DNA of 62,675 nt, taken from positions 1 to 62,675 of the forward strand of contig NZ_CALWFZ010000011.1 in the NCBI RefSeq assembly GCF_944377805.1. The letters run 5' to 3'. Position 1 is the stretch's first letter. Each line of letters opens with the position of its first letter. Origin of the DNA: an uncultured Mediterraneibacter sp. (GTDB taxonomy: Bacteria > Bacillota > Clostridia > Lachnospirales > Lachnospiraceae). Positions 34,515 through 42,824 of the stretch are shown here, piece by piece. The notes beneath the pieces are model-generated. The model did not search any database. It had not been told where the DNA came from and was given only the letters and a program-made list of their open reading frames with translations. The position numbers were made by a program, and so were the translations under genes.

Positions 34515-34542
34515 TCTATATTATCAGGTTTTGATTTGTCAA
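34515..34542 (-). promoter_or_regulatory. promoter of the cas-leader antisense small RNA
   Basis: Minus strand: -35 TTGACA (34542-34537), 16-bp spacer, -10 TATAGA (34520-34515), continuing AT. The -35 is a perfect consensus. Confidence 0.65.
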
Positions 34543-34606
34543 TAATATCTTTATTCTCAGATTTTCCATAACCAATTTATAAATATTTTCAAACAAAAGA
34601 AAGCGG

Positions 34607-37066
34607 GTGAGATATATAGGGAGTGATAAAAAGAGAGATCCTGTCTTTTTACAGGACGATCCATATCTTGCGCACGTCGTGCCCGAAACCAGATCAACCC
34701 AAAATGTAAGCAGTCATTTGTCTGGAACAATGGATCTGGCAGTGGAAAACTGTCCCCTGAAGGTTTTGGAGAACCTTGCAAGAATTACAGCGCTGCTGCA
34801 TGATGCGGGGAAATTGTGCCCGGAGTTTTATGATTACATGAACGATATTGTGGAATATGGCGAGAATGCCCGAAAGCGGAAGATCGATCATACAACTGCC
34901 GGAGGAAGGATTCTCGAAAATATTGCCGGGATCAATACTTTTTCCGAATTTGTCGGCACAGCTGTCTATTCTCATCATGGATTGCAGGACTGTATTAATG
35001 TGGAGTCTGGACAATCTCTTTCAGAAAATCGGCGAAAGAACGCAATCAGCAGTGAAATAGTTTCGGACAGATATTTTAAGATGATCAATAAGGAAATATT
35101 TGTCGAATATCTGGTAAAAGCCCACAGGGATCTTCAGAAAATCATCAGTCAGATTAAAGGATTTATGAGTGAAACTGCGGATGATAGCTGCGGATGTCTG
35201 GAGTTTTATCTTGGAATGTTTGAGAGACTGCTTCTGTCTGTTTTGGTCGACAGTGACTGGACGGATACTGCCTGCTTTTCCCAGGGACAGCCTCTTCCAG
35301 AGAAAATCTCGGGGGAGAGAATCCAGGCGGTATGGGATGAGGCGGTTTCCCATTTTGAGACATTTATGAAGGAGCTGCCTGATTCTGGAAAACCGAGCCG
35401 ATTGAATCGATATCGTGATGAAATATCGCAACGATGCTATAATGCGTCAAAAGAAAAAAGAAATTTATACAGACTGACAGTACCTACCGGGGCGGGAAAG
35501 ACGTTCAGCAGTCTTCGCTTCGCCCTTCATCACGTAAAGAAATTTCATAAGAGGCATATTATATATGTATCGCCTTTCAACTCAATCTTAGAGCAGAACT
35601 CTGAAGATATCAGGAAGGCGGTGGGAAATGAAAGTCTTGTGCTGGAACATCACTGCAACATTTTCTATGAAGATGAAGAGAAGGACAAAGAATACAGAAA
35701 ACTGACAGAACGGTGGCAGTCGCCAATCATTACTACAACGGCGGTTCAAATGCTTAATACCTTGTTTTCCTCACAAAAGAGCAGTATCCGCAGGATGTAT
35801 AATCTGTGCAACAGTGTAATTATATTTGATGAGGTACAGGCGTTCCCTGTCAGAGGAACGGAACTGTTCAATCTGGCAGTAAATTTCCTTACTGCTTTTT
35901 GCAATACGACGGTGATCCTGTGCTCTGCGACGCAGCCTTCTCTGGCGCGCCTCGGGGAAAACAATCTTTATGGCTGTGTTGAGATGGCGGGTGCTCTAAA
36001 GGAGTATGCTGAGGCATTCCGGCGGGTTCGGATTGAAGACAGGACGGATCTTAAAGCAGGAGGAATGAGCCCGGATGATCTGAGTGAATTTACATATGGA
36101 GCTTTCCGGGAATATGGCTCAGTTCTGGTAGTTGTGAATACTAAAAAGTGTGCAAAACAGGTCTATGAAGCGCTGGAGAGGACATGCGAAAATGCGTGCC
36201 GGCTGTATCATCTGAGCACGGGGATGTGTCCGGAAAACCGTAGAGAAGAGCTAAACGCCGTGAAACAGGATCTAGGTAATGGAAGACCGGTTATCTGTGT
36301 CAGCACTCAGTTGATCGAGGCAGGGGTAGATCTGTCGTTTGGCTGTGTGATTCGTTCTCTGGCAGGACTGGACAGTATTATTCAGGCAGCAGGACGCTGC
36401 AACAGGCACAAAGAGAAAGAAGAAGGAAAAGTTTATATTATCAGGATGGATCCGGACACAGAGAGGCTGGATAGATTGGATGATATCAGGAGAGCGCAGA
36501 AGGCTTCGGAAAAGCTGCTCTACTATTTCAGGAAAAATCCGGAAGAGTTTGGCGGCTCGCTGGACTCAGAGGATTCTGTGGCGGCTTATTACAGGGAGTA
36601 TTTTCGTGACGAAGGCGCTGAGCCTACAAAGTACCAAAGCAGACGCTACCCGGAAACAACACTGGAGGATCTGCTGGGAAAAAATGTGTCCGGTAACGCA
36701 CAATATCGGAGGAAGCATAATGGAAATATAAAAAAATCTTATCTGAACCAGGCGTTTCGCACAGCGGGAGAAGAGTATGAGGTTATTCCTGAAGATGCAA
36801 AAGTGACGGTCATAATCCCATATGACCATGTTGCTCAAAAGGCAATTGATACGCTGGAAGATCAGTTTTCCTCCTTTGCCGAGCAGAAAAGAGCAGTAAG
36901 AATTTTACAGCGGTATGCTGTGGGGATTTCTGAAAACCTTCTGAAAAAACTGGGACGGGCAGTTCATGAGATCAGGAATACAGGTGTGCTTGTGCTGAGT
37001 ATGGATTATTACGATAAGAAAGTAGGGGTGCTGGAGGAACCGAGAAGCAGATTCTTAAATTTTTAG
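34607..37066 (+). CDS. cas3: Cas3, type I-C helicase-nuclease
   Basis: An 819-residue HD nuclease-helicase. HD motifs: SSHLSG, ITALLHDAGKLCPEF, TAVYSHHGL. Helicase motifs: TVPTGAGKTFSSLRF (Walker A), VIIFDEVQAFPV (Walker B), LCSATQPSL, VSTQLIEAGVDLSFG, IIQAAGRCNRH. It degrades DNA marked by Cascade. The start is odd: the only usable codon before the conserved PYLAHV segment is GTG 34607, with no clear Shine-Dalgarno, and an in-frame TAA lies at 34580. That gives an unusual 20-residue lead. Expression may be kept low, or the native start may have been lost. Confidence 0.92.
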   Translation: MRYIGSDKKRDPVFLQDDPYLAHVVPETRSTQNVSSHLSGTMDLAVENCPLKVLENLARITALLHDAGKLCPEFYDYMNDIVEYGENARKRKIDHTTAGGRILENIAGINTFSEFVGTAVYSHHGLQDCINVESGQSLSENRRKNAISSEIVSDRYFKMINKEIFVEYLVKAHRDLQKIISQIKGFMSETADDSCGCLEFYLGMFERLLLSVLVDSDWTDTACFSQGQPLPEKISGERIQAVWDEAVSHFETFMKELPDSGKPSRLNRYRDEISQRCYNASKEKRNLYRLTVPTGAGKTFSSLRFALHHVKKFHKRHIIYVSPFNSILEQNSEDIRKAVGNESLVLEHHCNIFYEDEEKDKEYRKLTERWQSPIITTTAVQMLNTLFSSQKSSIRRMYNLCNSVIIFDEVQAFPVRGTELFNLAVNFLTAFCNTTVILCSATQPSLARLGENNLYGCVEMAGALKEYAEAFRRVRIEDRTDLKAGGMSPDDLSEFTYGAFREYGSVLVVVNTKKCAKQVYEALERTCENACRLYHLSTGMCPENRREELNAVKQDLGNGRPVICVSTQLIEAGVDLSFGCVIRSLAGLDSIIQAAGRCNRHKEKEEGKVYIIRMDPDTERLDRLDDIRRAQKASEKLLYYFRKNPEEFGGSLDSEDSVAAYYREYFRDEGAEPTKYQSRRYPETTLEDLLGKNVSGNAQYRRKHNGNIKKSYLNQAFRTAGEEYEVIPEDAKVTVIIPYDHVAQKAIDTLEDQFSSFAEQKRAVRILQRYAVGISENLLKKLGRAVHEIRNTGVLVLSMDYYDKKVGVLEEPRSRFLNF

Positions 37067-37078
37067 GGAGGTGAGAAT

Positions 37079-37816
37079 ATGGAAAGGTACAGGAATACAA
37101 TAGAATTTGAGGTGTATGGAAATTATGCGCTCTTTTCAGACCCAGTTACCCGGGTGGGCGGTGAGAAATCAACTTATCATATCCCTACTTACGAGGCATT
37201 AAAGGGGATTACAGAGAGCGTCTATTGGAAGCCGACGCTGAGGTGGACCGTGGATGCCGTGCGTGTGATGAATCCAATCCAGACAGAGACAAAAGGCATA
37301 CGTCCGATCGGATATAATGGAGGAAATGAGCTGGCGTATTACACCTATCTGAAAGATGTACGTTATCAGGTGAGGGCTCACTTTGAGTTTAACCTGAATC
37401 ATCCGGAACTTGAAGATGACAGAAATGAGCACAAGCACCATAATATTGCGAAACGAATGGTGCAGCGGGGCGGCAGGAGAGATGTTTTCCTTGGAACAAG
37501 AGAGTGCCAGGCATTTGTAGAACCCTGCGTATTTGGTGAAGGTGAAAGTTTCTATGATAAGATGCCCGGCGAGACGGCATATGGATTTATGTATCATGGA
37601 ATTACATATGCTGATGAGGCGGTATTGCCGGAAGAGCAGAACAAAATGACAGTGAATTTTTGGAGACCTGTGATGAAACAGGGCGGAATTATCGAATTTT
37701 TGCGCCCGGAAGAATGTCCGCATAAACGTTTTATAAAAAAGATGGAACGAAGGATATTCGGAAAAGGAAATTTTACTGGACTTCAGGAATTTGATGAACA
37801 GGAGGTGGCAGATTGA
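37079..37816 (+). CDS. cas5c: Cas5c (Cas5d), pre-crRNA endonuclease of type I-C
   Basis: A 245-residue RAMP protein. In type I-C Cas5 replaces Cas6: it cuts the repeat at the base of its stem and stays on the 5' handle. Visible family features are the N-terminal FEVYGNYALFSDPVTRVGGE, YHIPTYEALKGITESVYWKP, and the C-terminal FLGTRECQAFVEPCVFGEGE. GGGAGGTG lies upstream. It overlaps cas8c by 4 nt. It would also be able to process the crRNA-like RNA at 34204-34296, since that RNA keeps the stem base and handle. Confidence 0.93.
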   Translation: MERYRNTIEFEVYGNYALFSDPVTRVGGEKSTYHIPTYEALKGITESVYWKPTLRWTVDAVRVMNPIQTETKGIRPIGYNGGNELAYYTYLKDVRYQVRAHFEFNLNHPELEDDRNEHKHHNIAKRMVQRGGRRDVFLGTRECQAFVEPCVFGEGESFYDKMPGETAYGFMYHGITYADEAVLPEEQNKMTVNFWRPVMKQGGIIEFLRPEECPHKRFIKKMERRIFGKGNFTGLQEFDEQEVAD

Positions 37817-39825
37817 GCTGGGAAGAGGAATTGATTAACCTGTATGAAAAAAATAGTTCTCAGGCAGGGATCATACGGTATAAGCTGTTTGTGAAAAATG
37901 GAAAAGAGGAGAAGATCCCATATGTGCTGATTCCGCCTTTTCATACGACTGTCACAGCTCAGATCCAGGTAACTGTCAGTGCAGACGGTGAATTTCAGGG
38001 AGCGGAAAAAGTTGCAAATGAAGATAAACTGACGATAATACCTGTAACGGAGAAATCAGCCAGCAGGACTGCCGGTAAAGCACCGCACCCTCTTTGTGAT
38101 AACCTGAAATATCTGGCTGGAGATTATACAAAATTTGTAAAAGATGAAAAAGGTAATGCCGGCGAGTATCATGATATGTATATGGAAGAGTTGGAAAAAT
38201 GGCATCTTTCAGAGCTGACTCATGAAAAAGCAGACGCAGTTTACCGTTACCTGAAGAAAGAGACACTTCTGCAGGATTTGATTGACGAAAAAGTATTAGT
38301 ATTAGATGAGGATGGATATCTGGATGAAACTGTTAAGATTGAAAATGTTTCTCAGGCAGCAGCTTTTGTCCGATTTATTGTAAGAAGCAGCAAGGGTATG
38401 GATTTGGAATCAGATGAGTGTTGGAAAGACCGGTCATTGCAGGAACGCTACATACAATATTGTCAATATAGCCAAAAGCATAAAGAACTAGATTATCTGA
38501 CAGGGACAATGCAGCCGGCATCATATCTTCATTCAAAGAAAATAAGGAATGAAGGTGACGGAGCAAAGCTGATTTCCTCAAATGACGAGACAAACTATAT
38601 ATTCAGAGGACGTTTTGTCTCAAAAGAACAGGCTTTTGCGATAGGCAATGAAACATCTCAGAAAATGCATAATGCCTTGAAATGGATCATCCGAAAACAG
38701 GGGAGGAGTTTTGAAACTCTGACGATGGTCACCTGGGAATCCGGTATGAAAAGTATGCCTTTCTGGGATGTCGATACTGAGACGATTAGTTCTGTGGCGA
38801 TGCCGGATCCTGCGGAGGAGCCGACAGGTGAATTTTCACAACTGTTTCAAGATGATGAAGAGAACCGCTGGATGGAAGAGCCAAAGCAGCAGATGACAGA
38901 CCAGAACCCCTATACAGCGCGTCAGCTATATAGTGCGCTGGAGGGGTACAGGCGGCAGGTGGACAACACTTCGCGGATGATACTGCTGGCATTTGACGCT
39001 GCGACAACCGGACGGCTGGCGCTTGCTGAGTTTAAGGATCTTGCAACGGCGAGGTATCTGGAAAACATAAAGAGATGGCATGAGAATTGTGGCTGGATCC
39101 ACCGAAAATATAAAGACGGACGGCAGATTGAATATTTCGGCGTTCCTGGAGTCAGGGATATCGCTGATATTCTGTATGGAACAGAATCAAGAGGTAAACT
39201 TACGATCAGTGATAAAAACGGGAAAAAATTATACGCGGAACTTGCCCGCAGGCTGCTTCCCAGCATCTGGGATGGAAGAAATATTCCCTATGATCTGGTA
39301 GTGACGGCTGTGAATAAGGCATCGATGCCCCAGTCGTATAAAGAAAGATATAATTGGGAGCGCGTATTGGCGCTTGCCTGTTCGTTTGTAAAGAAAAACC
39401 GATACGAGAGAGATAAAAAGGAGGAGTGGAACGTGGCGTTAAATAATGAGTGTGACATTAGAGATTATCTGTATGGAAGACTGCTTGCTGTGGCAGACAG
39501 GGTGGAATATCGCACATTTGATATGGAAAGGGACTCGGGGAGAGTGACAAATGCAAAGCGGTATATGAGCACCTTTGCCCAGAGGCCTTTTGAGACATGG
39601 AAGATTATTGAAGAAAACCTTCAGCCCTATTTCAATAAACTTTTGGCAGCAGAGAGGCGGTATTATGAAAATCTGATCGACAGTATCTGCGAAAAGTTCG
39701 ATGTAGAAGAGTTTCGGAAGAATACCAGGTTGGATGGCCTGTATCTTTTAGGGCTCCATAGTCAGTCCTACGATCTGAAATACAATAAGAAGACTACAAA
39801 CAATGGAGGAAAAGAGAATGAGTGA
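37813..39825 (+). CDS. cas8c: Cas8c (Csd1), large Cascade subunit of type I-C
   Basis: A 670-residue large subunit that recognises the PAM. It starts at TTG 37813, overlapping the cas5c stop as TTGA, with GGAGG eight bases upstream. The N-terminus (ELINLYEKNSSQ) and the central NYIFRGRFVSKEQAFAIGNE, with ALKWIIRKQG and TMVTWESGMK, fit the Csd1 family. The C-terminal 130 residues are also translated separately as Cas11c (see 39433-39825). It overlaps cas7c by 8 nt. Confidence 0.93.
   Translation: MSWEEELINLYEKNSSQAGIIRYKLFVKNGKEEKIPYVLIPPFHTTVTAQIQVTVSADGEFQGAEKVANEDKLTIIPVTEKSASRTAGKAPHPLCDNLKYLAGDYTKFVKDEKGNAGEYHDMYMEELEKWHLSELTHEKADAVYRYLKKETLLQDLIDEKVLVLDEDGYLDETVKIENVSQAAAFVRFIVRSSKGMDLESDECWKDRSLQERYIQYCQYSQKHKELDYLTGTMQPASYLHSKKIRNEGDGAKLISSNDETNYIFRGRFVSKEQAFAIGNETSQKMHNALKWIIRKQGRSFETLTMVTWESGMKSMPFWDVDTETISSVAMPDPAEEPTGEFSQLFQDDEENRWMEEPKQQMTDQNPYTARQLYSALEGYRRQVDNTSRMILLAFDAATTGRLALAEFKDLATARYLENIKRWHENCGWIHRKYKDGRQIEYFGVPGVRDIADILYGTESRGKLTISDKNGKKLYAELARRLLPSIWDGRNIPYDLVVTAVNKASMPQSYKERYNWERVLALACSFVKKNRYERDKKEEWNVALNNECDIRDYLYGRLLAVADRVEYRTFDMERDSGRVTNAKRYMSTFAQRPFETWKIIEENLQPYFNKLLAAERRYYENLIDSICEKFDVEEFRKNTRLDGLYLLGLHSQSYDLKYNKKTTNNGGKENE
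39433..39825 (+). CDS. cas11c: Cas11c, small subunit from an internal start in cas8c
   Basis: Type I-C systems make a small subunit from an internal ribosome site in cas8c. Here AAAAGGAGG (39416-39424) lies 8 nt before an in-frame GTG (39433, codon 541 of cas8c), giving 130 residues beginning (f)Met-ALNNECDIRDYLYGRLLA. The segment is helical and charged, as in Cas11 proteins. Location, length and the strong Shine-Dalgarno agree with known type I-C Cas11c. The call is by analogy and needs protein evidence. Confidence 0.75.
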   Translation: MALNNECDIRDYLYGRLLAVADRVEYRTFDMERDSGRVTNAKRYMSTFAQRPFETWKIIEENLQPYFNKLLAAERRYYENLIDSICEKFDVEEFRKNTRLDGLYLLGLHSQSYDLKYNKKTTNNGGKENE

Positions 39826-40672
39826 ATTAAAAGGAAAGATTGATTTTACATTATTTGTGAGCGTAACGAATGCAAATCCAAACGGCGATCCGCTTAACGG
39901 GAATCGTCCCAGGATCAACCTGGATGGCTATGGGGAAATTTCGGATGTGTGCATTAAGCGTAAGATTAGAAATCGTTTCCAGGATTTAGGCCAGAGGGTG
40001 TTTGTGCAGCCCGATGATCGTGCAGATGACGGTTACAGCAGTTTGAAAGAAAGAGCAGAGGGATGCGAGGAACTGAAGAAAGAAATCAGTAAAAAGAAAA
40101 AGGCGGACAGAGACCTGTGTGCCCGGATTGCATGCCGGGAATGGATTGATGTAAGGAGTTTTGGACAAGTGTTTGCATTTAAAGGCGATGATGTATCGTT
40201 TGGCGTACGCGGGCCGGTATCTGTCCATCAGGCAGTCAGCCTTTCACCGGTAGATATCATCAGTATGCAGATCACGAAAAGTGTAAATAGTGAAGCGGGA
40301 AAGGAAAGTAAAGCGTCTGACACGATGGGGACGAAGCATCGGATCGGCTTTGCCGTATATAAAGTAATGGGAAGTGTTAATGTACAGCTTGCGGAAAAGA
40401 CGGGCTTTACCCAGGAAGACGCAGAAGTCCTGAAAGAATCTTTGAAAACGTTGTTTGAAAATGATGCTTCTTCAGCAAGACCGGATGGCAGTATGGAAGT
40501 GTGCAGAATGTACTGGTGGCAGCATAACGAGAAGACTCCGGCTGTCTCAAGCGGAAAGATACAGAGAGGTTTTCACATGAATGATGTGAGCAGACCTTCA
40601 AAATTTGAAGATTACAATATTAGCTGGGAATTGGACGGGTGTGTCGAACCGGAGGTATTTGATTTTGTATGA
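39818..40672 (+). CDS. cas7c: Cas7c (Csd2), backbone subunit of type I-C Cascade
   Basis: A 284-residue RAMP protein that coats the crRNA spacer. The N-terminus, IDFTLFVSVTNANPNGDPLN with GNRPRINLDGYGEISDVCIK, is the Csd2 signature, and GVRGPVSVHQAVSLSPVDI and the motif DTMGTKHRIGFAVYKV follow. ATG 39818 is preferred because GGAGG lies just upstream. It overlaps cas4 by 8 nt. Confidence 0.94.
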   Translation: MSELKGKIDFTLFVSVTNANPNGDPLNGNRPRINLDGYGEISDVCIKRKIRNRFQDLGQRVFVQPDDRADDGYSSLKERAEGCEELKKEISKKKKADRDLCARIACREWIDVRSFGQVFAFKGDDVSFGVRGPVSVHQAVSLSPVDIISMQITKSVNSEAGKESKASDTMGTKHRIGFAVYKVMGSVNVQLAEKTGFTQEDAEVLKESLKTLFENDASSARPDGSMEVCRMYWWQHNEKTPAVSSGKIQRGFHMNDVSRPSKFEDYNISWELDGCVEPEVFDFV

Positions 40673-41330
40673 TGAGGATGATTTCCTGCAGCTTTCGGGA
40701 ATTCAGCATTTTGCTTTCTGTCGGAGACAGTGGGCTCTTGCCTATATCGAGCTTCAGTGGCAGGAAAATGTAAGAACTGTAGAAGGACATCTGCTTCACG
40801 AAAATGCACACGATTCCTCGTTGAAAGAAAAGCGCGGTGATCTGATTATCGTCAGGGGGATGCCGGTACATTCCAGAGAGATCGGAATCAGTGGCGAGTG
40901 CGATATTGTCGAGTTTCACACGTCTGAGGATGGTGTCCCGATCTCGGGCAGAGAAGGGAAGTATCGCGCTGTGCCTGTAGAGTATAAGCGCGGAAAGCCT
41001 AAGGCAAATGATGTGGATGCACTCCAGGTGGCGGCACAGGCTTTATGCCTGGAGGAGATGCTGTGCTGCGATATACCCTATGGATATATTTACTATGGGG
41101 AGAGCAGACGTCGGGAGAAAATCGAGTTTACCGACGAACTTCGGAAGAAAGTGAAGGATATGTTTGCTGAGATGCATAAATTTTATGATCAGCGATATAC
41201 ACCAAAAGTGAAAAGAACAAAAAGCTGCAATGCATGTTCTTTGAAAGATATTTGTATTCCGGCATTAAACAAAGAGGTTTCTGTAAAAAACTATATTGAT
41301 CGTAGAATGAAAGAAGGAGAGCCAGATTGA
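40665..41330 (+). CDS. cas4: Cas4 nuclease, spacer-acquisition factor
   Basis: A 221-residue RecB-like Fe-S nuclease. Start TTG 40665 (GGAGG 9 nt upstream) gives YDEDDFLQLSGIQHFAFCRR. The cluster cysteines are the one in FCRRQW and the C-terminal SCNACSLKDICIP. Nuclease motifs are GECDIVEFH and VPVEYKRGKPK (D, E-x-K). It trims and orients prespacers by PAM before Cas1-Cas2 integration. It overlaps cas1 as TTGA. Confidence 0.93.
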   Translation: MYDEDDFLQLSGIQHFAFCRRQWALAYIELQWQENVRTVEGHLLHENAHDSSLKEKRGDLIIVRGMPVHSREIGISGECDIVEFHTSEDGVPISGREGKYRAVPVEYKRGKPKANDVDALQVAAQALCLEEMLCCDIPYGYIYYGESRRREKIEFTDELRKKVKDMFAEMHKFYDQRYTPKVKRTKSCNACSLKDICIPALNKEVSVKNYIDRRMKEGEPD

Positions 41331-42358
41331 AACGCTTATTAAATACTCTCTATGTGACAGGTACAAACCGATATCTTTCCCTGGATGGAGAAAATGTTGT
41401 TGTATTGGAGGAAGGCAGAGAAATTGGACGGGTTCCCCTTCATAATCTTCAGAGTATTGTGACGTTTGGTTATACAGGAGCCAGTCCTGCGCTAATGGGC
41501 GCCTGCGCGCAAAAGAATATTGACCTGACGTTTATGTCCGGTCATGGCAGATTCCTTGCAAGAGTAACGGGTGAAGTAAAAGGAAATGTTACTTTGAGAA
41601 AACAGCAGTATCATGTCAGTGAGGATAAAGAAAAATCCATCTGTATCGCAAGAAATTTTGTATTTGGAAAAGTGTATAATGCACGGTGGATTCTGGAAAG
41701 AGCGGCAAGGGATTATCCACTGCGGATTGATGCTGAAAAACTAAAAGAAAAATCCGGTTTCCTGTACAACAGTCTCCAGGAAATCAGGATATGCCAGGAT
41801 GCATCTAAGCTCCTTGGGCTTGAAGGAGAGGCGGCGTCGGTTTATTTCTCGGTATTTGATCAGCTTATTTTACAGCAAAAAGAGGAGTTCTATTTTAGAA
41901 AACGGAATAAAAGACCGCCTCTCGATAATATGAATGCCCTGCTTTCTTTTGCTTATAGCCTGCTTGCCGGAATGTGCGGTGCAGCTTTGGAAGCGGTCGG
42001 ATTAGATCCTTATGTGGGGTTCTATCATACAGACAGGCCGGGGAGAATTTCTTTGGCGTTGGACATTATGGAGGAACTTCGAGGCGTTATGGCAGATCGC
42101 TTTGTTCTTACTTTAATCAATAAACGTATTATAAAGCCAGGAGATTTCATTCAAAAGGAAAATGGTGCAGTGATTCTTGACGACAACGGGCGCAGAACCT
42201 TCTTAAGCGCATGGCAGGGCCGAAAACAGGAAGTAATAAAACATCCATTTTTAAATGAGAAGATTGAATGGGGAATGGTTCCGCATGTCCAGGCAATGCT
42301 GCTGGCGAGATACCTCAGAGGAGATTTGGATGAATATCCGCCGTTTTTATGGAAGTAG
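41327..42358 (+). CDS. cas1: Cas1c integrase
   Basis: A 343-residue Cas1. Motifs: NTLYVTGTNRYLSLDGENVV at the N-terminus, the metal-site region GMCGAALEAVGLDPYVGFYH and DRPGRISLALDIMEELRGVM. It inserts new spacers at the leader end together with Cas2. Start TTG 41327 overlaps the cas4 stop, with AAGGAGA upstream. It is the third UUG start in this operon. Confidence 0.95.
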   Translation: MKRLLNTLYVTGTNRYLSLDGENVVVLEEGREIGRVPLHNLQSIVTFGYTGASPALMGACAQKNIDLTFMSGHGRFLARVTGEVKGNVTLRKQQYHVSEDKEKSICIARNFVFGKVYNARWILERAARDYPLRIDAEKLKEKSGFLYNSLQEIRICQDASKLLGLEGEAASVYFSVFDQLILQQKEEFYFRKRNKRPPLDNMNALLSFAYSLLAGMCGAALEAVGLDPYVGFYHTDRPGRISLALDIMEELRGVMADRFVLTLINKRIIKPGDFIQKENGAVILDDNGRRTFLSAWQGRKQEVIKHPFLNEKIEWGMVPHVQAMLLARYLRGDLDEYPPFLWK

Positions 42359-42366
42359 GTGATAAT

Positions 42367-42657
42367 ATGTTTGTGTTGATTACATATGATGTTAATACGA
42401 AGACGGCTGCTGGACGCAAACGCCTCCGAAAGGTGGCAAAGCAGTGTGTTAATTATGGACAACGTGTCCAGAATTCGGTATTTGAATGTCAGTTTGATTC
42501 TACGAAATATCGTCAAGTCAGAGCAATTTTAGAGGATATAATTGATAAAGAGACTGACAGTTTGAGGTTTTATAATTTGGGTGATAAGTATAAAAATAAA
42601 GTGGAGCATCTCGGAATAAAGCCCGGTTTTGATGTGACTGATCCCCTGATTCTCTAG
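42367..42657 (+). CDS. cas2: Cas2
   Basis: A 96-residue protein: MFVLITYDVNTKTAAGRKRL (ferredoxin-like fold with the conserved Asp), CVNYGQRVQNSVFECQF, and SLRFYNLGDKYKNKVEHLG. ATG 42367 has AGGTGATA upstream. Its stop codon overlaps the first arm of the leader inverted repeat (42656-42664). Confidence 0.95.
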   Translation: MFVLITYDVNTKTAAGRKRLRKVAKQCVNYGQRVQNSVFECQFDSTKYRQVRAILEDIIDKETDSLRFYNLGDKYKNKVEHLGIKPGFDVTDPLIL

Positions 42658-42824
42658 TGCGAATGCTAAGAGAACATAAATTGTGCGTGGATTCGCACTG
42701 GAATTATTGGAAAAATAGGAAATGAAAGGTAAATAGAAAACAAAAAATAAGTTGAAAGTATTATTTAAGGTTGAAATAGCACAAATTATTTGCAAATTTT
42801 CAGGTTTTATTATATAAATTTGCT
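42656..42824 (+). promoter_or_regulatory. CRISPR leader with inverted repeat and array promoter
   Basis: A 9-bp perfect inverted repeat, AGTGCGAAT (42656-42664) and ATTCGCACT (42691-42699), flanks the cas2-proximal leader, a pattern also seen behind other type I-C cas2 genes. The array promoter is -35 TTGCAA (42790-42795), 17 bp, -10 TATAAA (42813-42818), placing the start at about 42825, the first base of repeat 1. Confidence 0.75.
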
